DNA from: Sarocladium kiliense | Taxonomy: Eukaryota > Ascomycota > Sordariomycetes > Hypocreales > Sarocladiaceae | Direction of reading: 5' to 3' | Assembly: GCA_030734395.1 (NCBI GenBank) | Contig: JAUZTG010000024.1 | Coordinates: 306,211 to 370,210, forward strand | Length of the DNA: 64,000 nt | Shown: piece after piece, positions 42,811-53,935 of the stretch | Numbering within the stretch: the first letter of the stretch is position 1 | Layout of the letters: every line of letters starts with the position of its first letter | Notes under the pieces: model-generated | The model's input: only the letters and a program-made list of their open reading frames with translations | The model's database searches: none | What the model was told of the DNA's origin: nothing | Made by a program: the position numbers and the translations under genes

Positions 42811-44562
42811 CTACGAAACCGCAGCAACTGGTGTCACAACGACCTTCTCTGCCCGCTTCAACTTCTCCTCAGGCGAAAGCTCAAAGACGCCAACGCCAGA
42901 GACGGAGTCTTGAGCCTTGACGCCCTTCTCGTTATCTGCCTCTCCTCCTTTGATGACCTTGCCTTCTAATCTTGAGTCGCCGGGCTGCATGGGTGCGTAC
43001 GTCTTGAGCAGGTCATTGAGCCTCTCGCGTTGTACGCAGTTCTCAATTTTCCAGCTTGCCGCAAGCTCATCAAGCTCCTCAAAGCTCTTGTCCTTGAAGT
43101 AGTCCGCGAATTCGGGAATCATGTACTCAGCCATGGTGATTCCGCGGATACCTCGGAAGACGTGCATGTGCATGCGCCATTGCCAAGGGTACTTCTTGCT
43201 GTATTGTGCAGGCACGTTGTTCTCGAACCACTCGTGCAGGGGCTTGAACAGGCCATCCTGAAGATGTGCGTCGTCGTAGGCCCATGAATCGATGGCTAGG
43301 TCGCGCTTCTTGCGAATGAAGGGGTTGAGTAGCTTAAGCCAGGCCGAGTGGGGGTTTACGTAGGCAAGACCCATAACATTGATATCCTTGTAGCACCAGA
43401 TGCTCCAAGCTGTGATCGAGATTAGTATCCGCGACAAACTTTGCTGCGATCATAATTTAGACGTACCAATTCCTTCGTCTGTGTAGATGGCCATTTGCTT
43501 GTCAAGCATATTGTATCGCTCGTCGTTGTGGACTTCCCAGTTGGGGTTGAACTCTTCGCGCTCGTAGATTGGTCCGAACTCGCCTTAGAGACTCATTAGT
43601 GAATGTAAACCTGGGGTTTCGGTATAAATAGACTAACCGTTCCAGACCGGGACGTTGTGTTCCTTCATGAAGGCAGCCTTACGGTCATACATTCTGCGGA
43701 TATAGTCATTCTGCTCCTCCTTGCCTTGATATCGCCCAATGCGGTTGGGGAACCCGAACCCGCAATAGTCATGGATAGCATAAACGGAGTTGGGGAAAGT
43801 ACTTGTGAATCCCGAGAAGTCCATGCTGAACGTGTTACCCTCGAGGAAGAGGATGTGTTCAGGGTCGATCTCGCGGATGGCAGGGACGATGCGGTCGTAA
43901 AAGGAAAGCAGGCGTGTCCATTGCTCATCAGCAGGCTCGTTCATGGGATTGTAACCCGCAACCCATGGGTTATCTTTGTATCTCTTCGCAAGGACCTGCC
44001 AAAGGTTGATGACGCGATCTTGAAAGTGCTTGTGTTCCCAGAACGCAGCATAGCCGGTCGGATTGTCGCAATGCCAGTCCTGGTTCTGGCCACCAGGGCA
44101 GGCGTGAAGGTCGAGAATTGTGTAGATCCCGTATTTGGCGCAGATCTCGATAGCACGGTCTAGGTGCTTGAAGCCTTCCTCCTTGATGACGAAAGGGTTC
44201 ATGTCATCTTCGAAATGGCGATAGTTGAAGGACAATCGGAGACAGTTGAAGCCAAGAGACGTCATGAACTCGGCATCCTTTTCTGTGAAGAAGTACTCGA
44301 GAAACTTGTCAAAGAAGAAGTCGTACTTCTCTTTGCCCATCACCTTGAGGAGAGCTGCACGCACTTGGCACTCACGACCAGGGAAGCCATTGATGAAGTT
44401 TTCCATCATCATCCAGCCACCGAGAGTGGTCTATAGTTTGGTCAGCCGCCTTGATGATGAAGCATGAGGTTTTGAGTCAGTACTTACGCCTCGGAGGTAG
44501 ACCGGCTGCCCAGCAGCATCGACGATGCTGGTGCCGGACGTCTTCAGAATTCCAGATGCCAT
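42811..44562 (-). CDS. GH5 glycoside hydrolase (beta-glucanase-like, intracellular form)
   Basis: Four exons (44488-44562, 43638-44430, 43467-43583, 42811-43409) give 527 aa. It is a TIM-barrel glycosidase: LRGTTLGGWMMMENF near the start, the conserved NYRHF strand, ILDLHACPGGQN, acid/base Glu190 in GYNPMNEP, and nucleophile Glu291 in WNGEFGP. GH5 enzymes cleave beta-1,3-, beta-1,4- or beta-1,6-linked glucans or mannans by a retaining mechanism. There is no signal peptide, and the C-terminal 120 residues are charged, so it may act inside the cell or be exported unconventionally. It is divergent from a LAC12-type sugar transporter and upstream of regulator 4. Confidence 0.9.
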
Positions 44563-45605
44563 TGTGAGAGGTCAATACAACGCGTGAAAGAAAGAGACGC
44601 GATGACAATACAGGAATTGTTATTTGACTGTGAAAGAGAGCCGGGTTATGGTTTGCCTAAATATTCTGGGATTAGGTCGCAAGTCGAGAACAGCCGGATC
44701 TTCGGAGCTCAATCGGAGGGGGCTACTTGAAAGTTCTCCCCGAGAAGTCGTATTCGCAACGCACGCGCCTCGCATCCTGACTGAATTCTGGGGCATATGG
44801 AGAGATATTCTGCCTAGTTTGTGGAGGAATCACGTTCGACATCTTTGTTCCCCTCGTGACTGCTAGTGAGCTTCATCGGGGGAAAGACTTTAGATCCCCC
44901 GAACCACAATGTACAGGACTAACCCCATAATTCGAGTCAAAGTCGGACCAAAGAGCACGCCAAGCTGAGTCGAGTCCCCATACAAAGTCAAGAATCGGAG
45001 CTAGGGGGAAGCCTTAGTATCCCCCGAATACCGGTGGGCCCATCTTAGTCCCAAGTAGTTGGCACGAGGCGTGATGATCCTGTGCCTTTGCCTGGAAACT
45101 TTTCTCTCCACGGGCCATCAACCCCTTCCCCGTGGGGATAATCATACGAATTTCCTTCATCTCCTGATGTTGGGGACATCCTGGGCCCCCATGGTCGAGG
45201 TTCTCTAGCTCCGCATAGACCCAACTTATGCAACTGCCACGCGACTCGATGCCCACTTTTGGAGTTTATTGGCGATATTTGTGAGTCTCTTGTTCCGATC
45301 TCAATGATGAAGCTTTCCTAACTGGTTGCAAGTGTGCCAATTTGCCAGCCGGTTGAATGCGAGACGCGCTCAGGAGTCCGACGAACCTCCTGTTGATGGC
45401 ATTGACTTCAACTACTTCCAACTCTAGCTCGGTTTTTACTCGCTCCCAGCTACTTCGCTCACCCATCAGAGTCAGTCTGTCTATAAGACGTTCTCGATCC
45501 CCGGACCATAACACAACTCTGGCTCTTCTCAAGCCTTTCGTAGTGTTTGATTCTACTTCATCCCTTCTCTTCGCTTAACATTTCCTCCATCCCCTCGTCT
45601 TCACT
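44563..45605. promoter_or_regulatory. Shared divergent promoter GH5 / LAC12-type transporter
   Basis: About 1 kb between outward-facing ATGs. Two copies of a GGGGGA...TCCCCC hairpin-like element occur (44878-44900 and 45004-45025), the second containing an AGGGG stress-element-like core. No other gene seen. Confidence 0.5.
44878..45025. promoter_or_regulatory. Duplicated GGGGGA/TCCCCC dyad
   Basis: Copy 1: GGGGGA 44878-44883 and TCCCCC 44895-44900. Copy 2: GGGGGA 45004-45009 and TCCCCC 45020-45025. Flanks are similar (GAA and TTAG inside, CGAA after). Might bind a C2H2 factor of the stress or glucose-repression type, which favour such G/C-rich cores. Confidence 0.4.
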
Positions 45606-47463
45606 ATGAATTTCATCCGTCAGCGTTTCCCGGCTCCTCGTCAGGACCAGGAGGTCCGGAAGGCGAAGAAGCAAGCCCGAGATGCTCCCACAGAGGCCAA
45701 CCAGACTCACCAGCCTTCCCAGATGACTGAGCTGGCCTCGAAGGAGCCCATCTGGTACAAGTCTGCCGCTCGTCGCCGCCTCTACGGTCTGCTCTTCCCT
45801 GCTGCCGTTGTGTCGTACGCAACCTCAGGCTACGATGGCAGCATGATGAATGGACTGCAGACGGTCGAGCACTGGGACAACTTCTTCGGCAACCCACGTG
45901 GTGCGCAGCTCGGTCTGATGAGTGCCATCATGTCGCTCGGCTCTATCTGCTCCACGCCTATTGCTCCCTGGGTGGCTGACCGCTTTGGTCGTCGCTGGGG
46001 CATCACAGTGGGCAGCATAATCATGATCATTGGTGCTATCATTCAGTGCGAGAGTATCAACTTCCCGATGTTTGTCATCAGCCGCTTCATCCTCGGATTT
46101 GGTCTCTCCTTTGCTACCACTGCTTCTCCGAGTCTGGTCTCCGAGCTTTCGCATCCCAAGGATCGTGTGACCGTCACCGCAATCTGCAACACTTGGTAAG
46201 TCTGAGTAAAGCCATTCATCTTGCAGTATGCCAATTTACTGACAGATGGTCTGTCTTGCAGCTGGTTCGTCGGAAGCATTGCAGCGGCGTGGATTACCTT
46301 CGGAACTCGCGAGATCGACAGCACATGGTCCTGGAGACTTCCCTCTCTTCTCCAGCTTTTGCCCAGTTTGATCCAGCTCTCGACTATCTGGTTCCTTCCT
46401 GAGTCTCCGCGCTGGCTTATCTCGAACGACCGTCATGAAGAAGCTATGGCAGCCCTTAAGAGGTACCACGGCGAAGGCGAAGAGACCGAGCTGGTCAAGC
46501 TGGAGTTCGAAGAAATCTGCACTGCTATTGATCATGAGAAGTGTAAGTCACAAACTGGTAAATCTTTGGTAGGGCCTATCTTGCTAACACTAATCAGCTG
46601 AGGGAACTACGACCTGGAAGTCGATGGTCAGCACAAGTGGTAACAGGTACCGCGTCTTCATCGTCCTTTGCATGGGTTTCATGAGCCAATGGTCTGGCAA
46701 TGGCCTTGTCTCATACTGTGAGCGCAAATTCTCTGATTTGTTTAGACCTTTCCGGCTGATCATTATGTAGACCTGTCTCGCGTCATGGATTCCGTGGGTA
46801 TCACCAACAAGGACACCCAGGCTCTCGTCAACGGCCTCATCAACATCTGGAACTGGGCTTTGGCTCTTACCTCCGCCTTCTTCGTCGATCGTGTCGGCCG
46901 CAGACCATTATTCAGAATCTCGACCATTGGAATGCTAACCATCTTCACGGCTTGGACAATCGCCTCTGCTCAGTTTGCGTTGAACGGAGCCAAGGCAGCG
47001 GGAACGGCAGTGCTGGCGCTGATCTTCGTGTACCAAGCCTTCTACTGCATTGCCTTCTCTCCGCTGCCCGTCGCGTACAGTGTGGAGGTCCTTCCGTTCT
47101 CTATTCGTGCGAAGGGTATGGCAACTTATGTGTTTGCGACCAAGTCTGCCGTGTTCGTCAACCAATACGTCAACGTAAGTTCCTCACCCTTTCCCTCCGC
47201 GTGTCATGGAATCGTCTGACAGCGTACCATAGCCAATCGGTCTGGCGAATATTGGCTGGAAGTACTACATTGTTTACGTTGTCATTTTGGTCATCGAGAG
47301 CTTCATCGCGTACGGTTGGTTCATTGAGACCAAAGGCAAGGCTCTGGAGGAGATTGCCGTGATATTCGACGGCGAGAAGGCAGACGTTCGTGTCACGGGC
47401 GCGACTGAGAAGCAAGTGGCTTCAGTCGAGTACGTTCAAGAGGCTGAGGAGCGTAAGATGTGA
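45606..47463 (+). CDS. MFS sugar transporter, LAC12-type
   Basis: Five exons (45606-46195, 46262-46542, 46598-46717, 46771-47174, 47233-47463) encode 541 aa, 12 membrane helices. GYDGSMMNGLQ in helix 1 is characteristic of the fungal lactose-permease-like group; ADRFGRRWG, PESPRWLISNDRHEE, SQWSGNGLVSYY, DRVGRRPLF and ETKGKALEE are the standard Sugar_tr motifs. Members import lactose, cellobiose or other disaccharides with H+ at the plasma membrane. It is divergent from the GH5 glucanase, so uptake of oligosaccharides that this enzyme then splits inside the cell is a reasonable model (inference). It resembles the transporter at 58977 in layout. Confidence 0.92.
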
Positions 47464-48428
47464 GCGAAGAGATCAAGCTCTAAGTGCAACGCGTTTAGCA
47501 GGTCCGGCAGTGGATTGTAGAGTAGCGAGCGTGCAAAAAATGCCTTGATAATTCAGTTGACTGGTCTTGCGTCCTAGCGGACGATTTCGAGCACTTCCAT
47601 CTCATAATTACCAATGTTATTGTGGATAACTTTGACGGAGGCAGTGAGTCGGAAATCCTTCAGTATCGTACCTCCTTGTTTAGTTTAACCGTAGCCTGAG
47701 TTGCACCTATCACCATAGTTATGTACTTTTCCGTTTGCCAACTTACTCACTATCATAGTTGAGCCATTCTTACTGCCCAAACATCCTTAAAGATGTCGCG
47801 ATGCTTTTTGTAGAACGCCTATGAGCTCCGTAGGGTAAGCCCAGGCATCAGATAAGCAGTGGAAGAACGCGGAGAACGCGACTAGAAGGACCTGCAGACC
47901 GAGACTAACGCGGTCGCTTGAGCGAATTTGGCATGTGAATGCCCATGCGAAACCACAGAACAACAAAGTACCGCACTGCAATGCCGGTCTAAAAAGTCTT
48001 GTCCCTGTCGCGCATCGCTTCCTTCGACCAATCTGTGGCGGTGCAGCCCACGGTCTCCGACGGCTCCGAGGTATTGCACCGAGCAGCCTCCGTTGGGCCG
48101 TTCGAGCCTACTGTGCGCCACACTTTGACAGTGGCTACCACAGCGCATAAGCATCACCAACAGCCACTGGTGCCCGGCAAGCGACAGGGGGTCGCGCCCG
48201 CTAAAACCGCTCAGCGAGAAGCGCCCCCCCACTCGCCGTGCTCCGCCTGTGGCTTGACATCACCGGCGTGTTTTCGACCGGTTCCCGTCGATGCAACCAT
48301 CCCAGCTTTCTCCAATTCTGTTTTTTCCCTCCCGTGGTGTTGCTGTTGCTGCTTCTTTTCTCCGTCTTCCTCGAGCCTAATTTCTTCTCCCGAGGCCATA
48401 CAATCACCACATATTCGTCACATTCAAG
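47464..48428. other. Intergenic, promoter of IDH1
   Basis: 965 bp between same-strand genes. The last 130 bp are pyrimidine-rich (TTTTTTCCCTCC, TGTTGCTGCTTCTTTTC), usual for highly expressed fungal genes. No separate gene seen. Confidence 0.5.
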
Positions 48429-49941
48429 ATGCTGGCTCTCCGTGCTTTCCGGGCTCCTGTCCCCAGGCAATGCCTCCGCGTGGCGCCTCGCGCGGCTGCA
48501 TCCTGGTCGGTTTCCGTAGGCTTTACCACCCCAGGCCGATCCGTCTTTGCTCGTCACTGACTGTTTTCCAAAGTCCCAGTACAGGTTCTACTCTGCCGGT
48601 GGTGACCGTGTCGCCAAGTACGAGGGAACCAAGGACGCACAGGTAGGCTTTTTTCCCCCAGCATCGTGGTCGACATTGGTCGTCAATTGGGACGTCATGA
48701 GCTTGTTGCGAGATTGGTCTATGAAAATCACTCAAGACGATCAGATCTCGCCCACGGTACACCTTCGGCATTAACAGAACCGTGCTAACGACGAGCAATA
48801 GGGCAACTTCCTCGTCAGCTTGATTGAGGGTGACGGTATCGGCCCTGAGATCTCCCAGTCCGTCAAGGACATCTTCGCTGCCGCCAAGGTACGTTCCCGT
48901 TAAAGCCACGATGAGGTCATTCGACTAACAACCTCCTTCGCAGACTCCTATCGCCTGGGAGCCCGTCGATGTCACCCCGATCATCAAGGATGGCAAGACT
49001 GCTATCCCCGACGATGCGATTGCGAACATCGAGAAGAACAAGGTCGCCCTCAAGGGCCCTCTTGCTGTAAGAAGACCCACAGCTGTGTCCTTGTCGTGAG
49101 GCATTGGACTGCCGTCGTGTTGCAAACGCTGATCGTTGCCGATAACCAGACTCCCGTTGGCAAGGGTCACGTCTCCCTTAACCTTACCCTCCGCCGTACA
49201 TTCAACCTCTTTGCCAACCTCCGACCTTGCCGCTCCGTCGCTGGCTTCAAGACCCCTTACGACGGCGTCGACACCGTCCTGATCCGTGAGAACACCGAGG
49301 GCGAGTACTCTGGCATTGAGCACATCGTTGTCGATGGTGTCGTCCAGAGCATCAAGCTCATCACCCGCGAGGCTTCCGAGCGCGTCCTCCGCTTCGCCTT
49401 CCAGCACGCCGAGTCCATTGGCCGCAAGAAGGTCCGTGTCGTCCACAAGGCCACCATCATGAAGCTTGCCGACGGTCTTTTCCTCAAGACTGGCCGTGAG
49501 GTTGCTAAGGAGTTCCCTGGTATCGAGTTCGATGAGGAGCTCCTCGACAACACCTGCCTCAAGATGACCACCGACCCCGACCCGTACAACGACAAGGTCC
49601 TCGTCATGCCCAACCTGTACGGTGACATTCTCTCCGACATGTGCGCTGGTCTCATTGGTGGTCTCGGTCTTACCCCCTCCGGCAACATTGGTGATGAGTG
49701 CTCCATCTTCGAGGCCGTTCACGGCTCTGCCCCCGATATCGCTGGCCAGGGCCTCGCCAACCCCACCGCTCTGCTCCTCAGCTCCATCATGATGTTGAGG
49801 CACATGAACCTTAACTCCCACGCCGACCGCATTGAGAAGGCCATCTTCGACACCCTCGCTGAGGGCAAGGCTCTCACTGGCGATCTCGGTGGCAAGGCCA
49901 AGACTCACGAGTACGCCAACGCCATTATCTCCAAGCTGTAA
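48429..49941 (+). CDS. IDH1: Isocitrate dehydrogenase [NAD+] subunit 1, mitochondrial
   Basis: Five exons (48429-48509, 48574-48642, 48802-48888, 48944-49066, 49150-49941), 383 aa. It is a subunit of the octameric TCA-cycle enzyme that converts isocitrate to 2-oxoglutarate in the mitochondrial matrix. An Arg/Ala-rich presequence ([20 protein letters not shown]) precedes the mature start near [14 protein letters not shown]. Motifs are [39 protein letters not shown] and the nucleotide site [16 protein letters not shown]. All introns are phase 0. Intron 1 has two in-frame acceptors (48573, or 6 nt later after TCCCAG), changing only two presequence residues. It is the only clear housekeeping gene here. 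Confidence 0.96.
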
Positions 49942-50731
49942 ATCAGATATATTCGATTCGTGGTTACCCACCAGTCATAGCCGCCGAGCTTGGAGCGGCA
50001 AGCATGCCAGCGCCCAACACGCGCACGAAAAGAAGAAACGATACCTTTGAACTTTGAGACCCCGCCATATCTCAAACCATCCTCCTTTTCTTCACTGCGT
50101 CATCATCTTGTTCTTGGTCACCGAGAGGAGGAGCTTCACGAGACGGGCACCAGGGTAATCCCGAACCCTTAGCCCTCTGTATGAGTCTTATGTAGATACG
50201 GGTTGAGCTGTTGCGCCGATGAAGCGGCTACAGCAGAGACAGGTTGAATGAAATTCCCATCAGCAATCCCTACAAATCTGTCTTTCCGGCATCTTGAAGT
50301 CTAAGTGACGACCCTGTATTGACCGCTACACCCAGCCATAGGATGCTTCCCGTACAGTTCACAGGATGAGCTCGCTCTGAACGCATCAGTCTCAACATGA
50401 GAGGTGAATCGTAGATGAACGGTAGAATGTTCCCGCGGGATGTGGAGCATAAAAGCGGGAGTGATGGGGATCGACGGGAGACACCGGCGGATCAAGGGTA
50501 ATGACATGTTGAGAATTGCACGCGAAGGTCAGTAAACATAAGTGAGCCAGGGTCCTAACCTTCCATAAATATGATGAGATGCCGGGTTCTGCTGGTGAAC
50601 GAAGATATTGTGAGACTTACACGTACTGCGACTTCTTACCCCGACAGACCATCTTGAACTCTACACCATGATCTCGACTCGGCATCTAGCAAAGGGATGA
50701 GTAGGACTCTGCCATTTCGCTATGACTACGG
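49942..50731. other. Intergenic between convergent genes
   Basis: 790 bp between the 3' ends of IDH1 and the F-box-like gene. Nothing recognised. Confidence 0.5.
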
Positions 50732-51988
50732 CTACCACCGATCCCACTTCGGATGCTCGTTCGCCCGCCACGGGGGAGGCGGCCTGCAATTCCCACAAAC
50801 ACCCCATACAAAATCATGATAACGCATCGACCGTGGCTCTCCTGGTGGAGGAGGATCACCTTCTCCCCATGGCCAGTGGACGGTTTTTATAGCATGGCCT
50901 GTCATCGTCAGTGGTTCTCCAGGAGCCTCCACGCCCATCGCCGAGACGTCGAAAATCCCATCCCTCGCCTCCTGACTTATCTGAGCTCCGGCACGATGTA
51001 TCCTTCGCTCCCGGAAAGGTACGCTGACGATGTAGTACTCCAGCTCCATGGCCGAACTCTCATCTCTAATCCACCGCGTGTCATGGAGCACGCTGCTCCC
51101 ATTCCACCGCGTGATAGGGTTACTGCCTTCCGTTGCATCAGGGTACAGAATCTCTCCGTCTTGACGTTTGATGAACCAGTGCCGAGAGATATGTGTCGCA
51201 ATGTAGTCGACTTGCTCGCGCTTCCTCTCCAGCGACTCGAGCTCGATGACGATCTCTTGGGTGCTTGGTGATAAGCTGTGGCCAAGCTGCTCCAGCCATC
51301 CGCCACGAATTTGGAGCGGCAAGTCCTCCTTCCAGCCTTGCCAGTCGACGTGCCGGATCGTGATTGTGAGGTGCCTTGGATGAAAATCTGGGGTTGCAAG
51401 TATGTTCGCCAAGGCATGAGTTTGAAGTCCCCGGACCGAAGAGAATACCTGAGCATGCTCAATCTCAAGAAACTTCCTATCCCTCCTGCATCTCTCCTCA
51501 TCATCGAAGTCCAGTGCCCACCATTCTACAGCCGAGCTCTCTCTGCGTATTCCATGCATCAACCTCATGCGTCTTAGCGTTTGATGCAGCAATCTCCGCG
51601 CTGTGTACAGGTCGCCATTCTTCGGAGTCTTGAATCGCGTACTCCCACTCCATGACTCCCGGGGGCTGGCGGGATCAATACGGAAGACAGGTTGTCGAAG
51701 CCTATTTGGCAGATGCCAGCACTCAGCATAGATTGCGCGGCATGTTTGTAGGATGGCGCAGTCCATCCGCCGAGGACCAGTGAAGCCCGGACGGGTGTGG
51801 ACCTCAGTCCGCAGCCATCGGTGCTCCTCATCCGTAAGGCAGTCTTCTCTCAGGACGAGACGATAGATCTTCGCGCGGATCTCACCTGGTAGACACATCA
51901 GGGGACTACTGGTTTGTGGGGTTGCTGGGACCGCGAGGATTGGACGGCATGGTTGATGGTCGATCCATGATCGCAACGTGTGCACCAT
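50732..51988 (-). CDS. F-box-like (2EXR-type) protein of unknown function
   Basis: Single exon, 418 aa from the ATG at 51988. The N-terminal SSPLMCLPGEIRAKIYRLVL (near residues 27-46) and the later ILQTCRAIYAECWHL are the two conserved blocks of a large, poorly known fungal family whose N-terminus resembles an F-box. The middle has a charged region, and the C-terminus is rich in Pro and Trp (GEGDPPPPGEP, NCRPPPPWR). No transmembrane segment or catalytic motif. Function unknown; possibly a substrate adaptor in ubiquitin ligation, on weak evidence. Confidence 0.78.
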   Translation of the reverse strand: MVHTLRSWIDHQPCRPILAVPATPQTSSPLMCLPGEIRAKIYRLVLREDCLTDEEHRWLRTEVHTRPGFTGPRRMDCAILQTCRAIYAECWHLPNRLRQPVFRIDPASPRESWSGSTRFKTPKNGDLYTARRLLHQTLRRMRLMHGIRRESSAVEWWALDFDDEERCRRDRKFLEIEHAQVFSSVRGLQTHALANILATPDFHPRHLTITIRHVDWQGWKEDLPLQIRGGWLEQLGHSLSPSTQEIVIELESLERKREQVDYIATHISRHWFIKRQDGEILYPDATEGSNPITRWNGSSVLHDTRWIRDESSAMELEYYIVSVPFRERRIHRAGAQISQEARDGIFDVSAMGVEAPGEPLTMTGHAIKTVHWPWGEGDPPPPGEPRSMRYHDFVWGVCGNCRPPPPWRANEHPKWDRW

Positions 51989-52231
51989 GTACACAAATTT
52001 GATATGAAATGAAGGTTATTGATTATGAGTTTGCTGTCCGGCAGTCATTGTTTTCGCAGGGGAAGTTGTCGTGGCTGCCTAGCTAGTCTCTCGGCTCGTC
52101 CTCAGCTCCGAACTGTTGTTACCGTCCAGTGATCCCTGTCAAGATCCTTCAGATTTAACCCGTGGTCCATGGACTGCTCACCTGCAACAGTCTGCAAGCA
52201 TTGCTCATTCCGCCCTGGGTTAAACAACATC

Positions 52232-53935
52232 TCATCGGTCCTCCTCAGCTTCTGCAACCCAGTATGCCTCCACCTCAGCGATGCAGGTCCTAGCCGGGAT
52301 AGTCACTGCAATCGGAAAGCCTCCGTAGTCTGGATCATCGTTCGGCATGATCAAGAACTCTCCATGCCTTGTTTCATCCCCGTTGATAATCCGCAACGTC
52401 TGAAGGTTCCCATTCTTGTCCACCTCCTTCTCCTCCGCGTGCAGAATACCGGCAAAAGTCGCCTCCTTGCGGACACTTTTGAAACGCACGTGAAAGCCTC
52501 GTCCAACTGCGAGGAATTTTGCATTGCCGAGATGGATCAGCATGCCGCCTCCAGGACCAGGCTTTCCGAATACAAAGGCGCGTTCGACGATGGCCTCGAT
52601 GTCGCCAAACACCTTGGTCCATTTCTCTTTGCCTTTACCGTCAATGTCCTCATCAAAAAAGAAGCCCATGCGGTCTTCCGTAGCAGCTTTAAGCAGGTAG
52701 TCTTTTGTTTGAGCCAGCAGTTTATACTCGCGTCCAACTACCTCGGGGCCTGTGTCGATGCCGAACGGGCTGGCTCCAAGCGCACCATAGGTAGCATAGG
52801 AAAGCCATACACGTCGCGCACCGTTCTCATCTCGTCTTTGCTCGGGAATGAACAAAGGGTTCTTCTGCTCCGTGTAATTACGGCAGACAGTCTCATAGTT
52901 GTGGAAGTAGAGATCTGGTGCCAGAAAGTCGAGAGACGGGGTGTTGTAGCGCCAGACATCCAGTAGATGCGGGCATGGGCCTCCCGAAGGGTACACACCA
53001 GGGTCTGCACCTCCTCCTACCACGATTGGGACGCCTCTCAAGTCGAGCTCTGAGGGGTCATCAAAGTTGAGCCACGTGTTGGTGTACATTGGGATAGGAT
53101 ATTCCTTCTTTCCAGCAGCTGCGACTTTGCCAACGAAGGACGATATGAGATTACTCATGAAGGCCTCTTCTCCCGCGACACGAGAGCCAAAGACATCCTC
53201 CCAAGAGTGCTGACCAGAGCTAGGGATCTCAGCAACCCTTTTCACGGACTCAGGGTGTCGATCTGTTGAGGACAAGTACTGCAACAGATCGTTTGGAACG
53301 CCCTCGGCATAGGCTGCGTCTGCTCGTCTGGAGCGATCCCGAGAGTCACCAAGTAGGCCGGTCTCATTCTCAACTTGAACCATGAGTACCGTGTTGTGCT
53401 CCGAATCAACCTCTCTCAGGTGGCTCATAAGAGCGGAGAACGCGCGCTGGTCTGCGGCACAGGCCTCTCCGCACAAGGGTGAGATCATTTCACTGGTCTT
53501 CTTGACTCCCCCAGCCTCCATGACTTGTACACGAGGGAAGCGCTTTACATCGCGCCTAACCCAGGCAGGTGTGTAAGTCGAAATGCTATTCTTATAAGTT
53601 CCAAACCACAGCAAAACCAGATGCATATCGTGCTCCCTCGCGCCTGCAAGAACGCGGTCGAATTCAGAAAAGTTGAACTGGCCCTCACGCGGCTCAATGT
53701 CTTCCCAAGCCACAGCGCCCAAGAGAGTGTTGATGGACTGCGCTTTCATTGCTGGCCACACTTCGCTCATGTACTTGGCTGAGCTGAGGGAAGAGTTGTG
53801 AAGCTCGCCAGCGAGCATCAAAAACGGCTGACCCTTCACAATGAGCTGCACATTTCCGTTTGGAAAGCGCTGAATGTGTGGTAGCGAGCCATTTTGTTGT
53901 CGATAGGCTGCTGATTGTTGCTGTAGGACAGTCAT
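52232..53935 (-). CDS. GH35/GH42-like beta-galactosidase with DUF5597 domain
   Basis: Intronless, 567 aa from the ATG at 53935. The TIM barrel starts after FLMLAGELHNSS; the acid/base residue is Glu191 in VQVENETG, and the probable nucleophile is Glu365 in FIPEQRRD. The last part (about 410-560) matches the DUF5597 module (LAVGRGFHVRF, RIINGDETRHGEFLI), which accompanies GH35-type enzymes in bacteria and fungi. Expected activity: release of terminal beta-linked galactose (or a related sugar). No signal peptide, so intracellular. The lack of introns in a window where most genes are split, and the bacterial prevalence of this architecture, hint at past transfer from bacteria (inference). Confidence 0.85.
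   Translation of the reverse strand: MTVLQQQSAAYRQQNGSLPHIQRFPNGNVQLIVKGQPFLMLAGELHNSSLSSAKYMSEVWPAMKAQSINTLLGAVAWEDIEPREGQFNFSEFDRVLAGAREHDMHLVLLWFGTYKNSISTYTPAWVRRDVKRFPRVQVMEAGGVKKTSEMISPLCGEACAADQRAFSALMSHLREVDSEHNTVLMVQVENETGLLGDSRDRSRRADAAYAEGVPNDLLQYLSSTDRHPESVKRVAEIPSSGQHSWEDVFGSRVAGEEAFMSNLISSFVGKVAAAGKKEYPIPMYTNTWLNFDDPSELDLRGVPIVVGGGADPGVYPSGGPCPHLLDVWRYNTPSLDFLAPDLYFHNYETVCRNYTEQKNPLFIPEQRRDENGARRVWLSYATYGALGASPFGIDTGPEVVGREYKLLAQTKDYLLKAATEDRMGFFFDEDIDGKGKEKWTKVFGDIEAIVERAFVFGKPGPGGGMLIHLGNAKFLAVGRGFHVRFKSVRKEATFAGILHAEEKEVDKNGNLQTLRIINGDETRHGEFLIMPNDDPDYGGFPIAVTIPARTCIAEVEAYWVAEAEEDR

Noticed and set aside
48925..49971. 348-codon open frame antisense to IDH1
   Set aside because: IDH1 on the plus strand is unambiguous; the frame arises from its biased codons.
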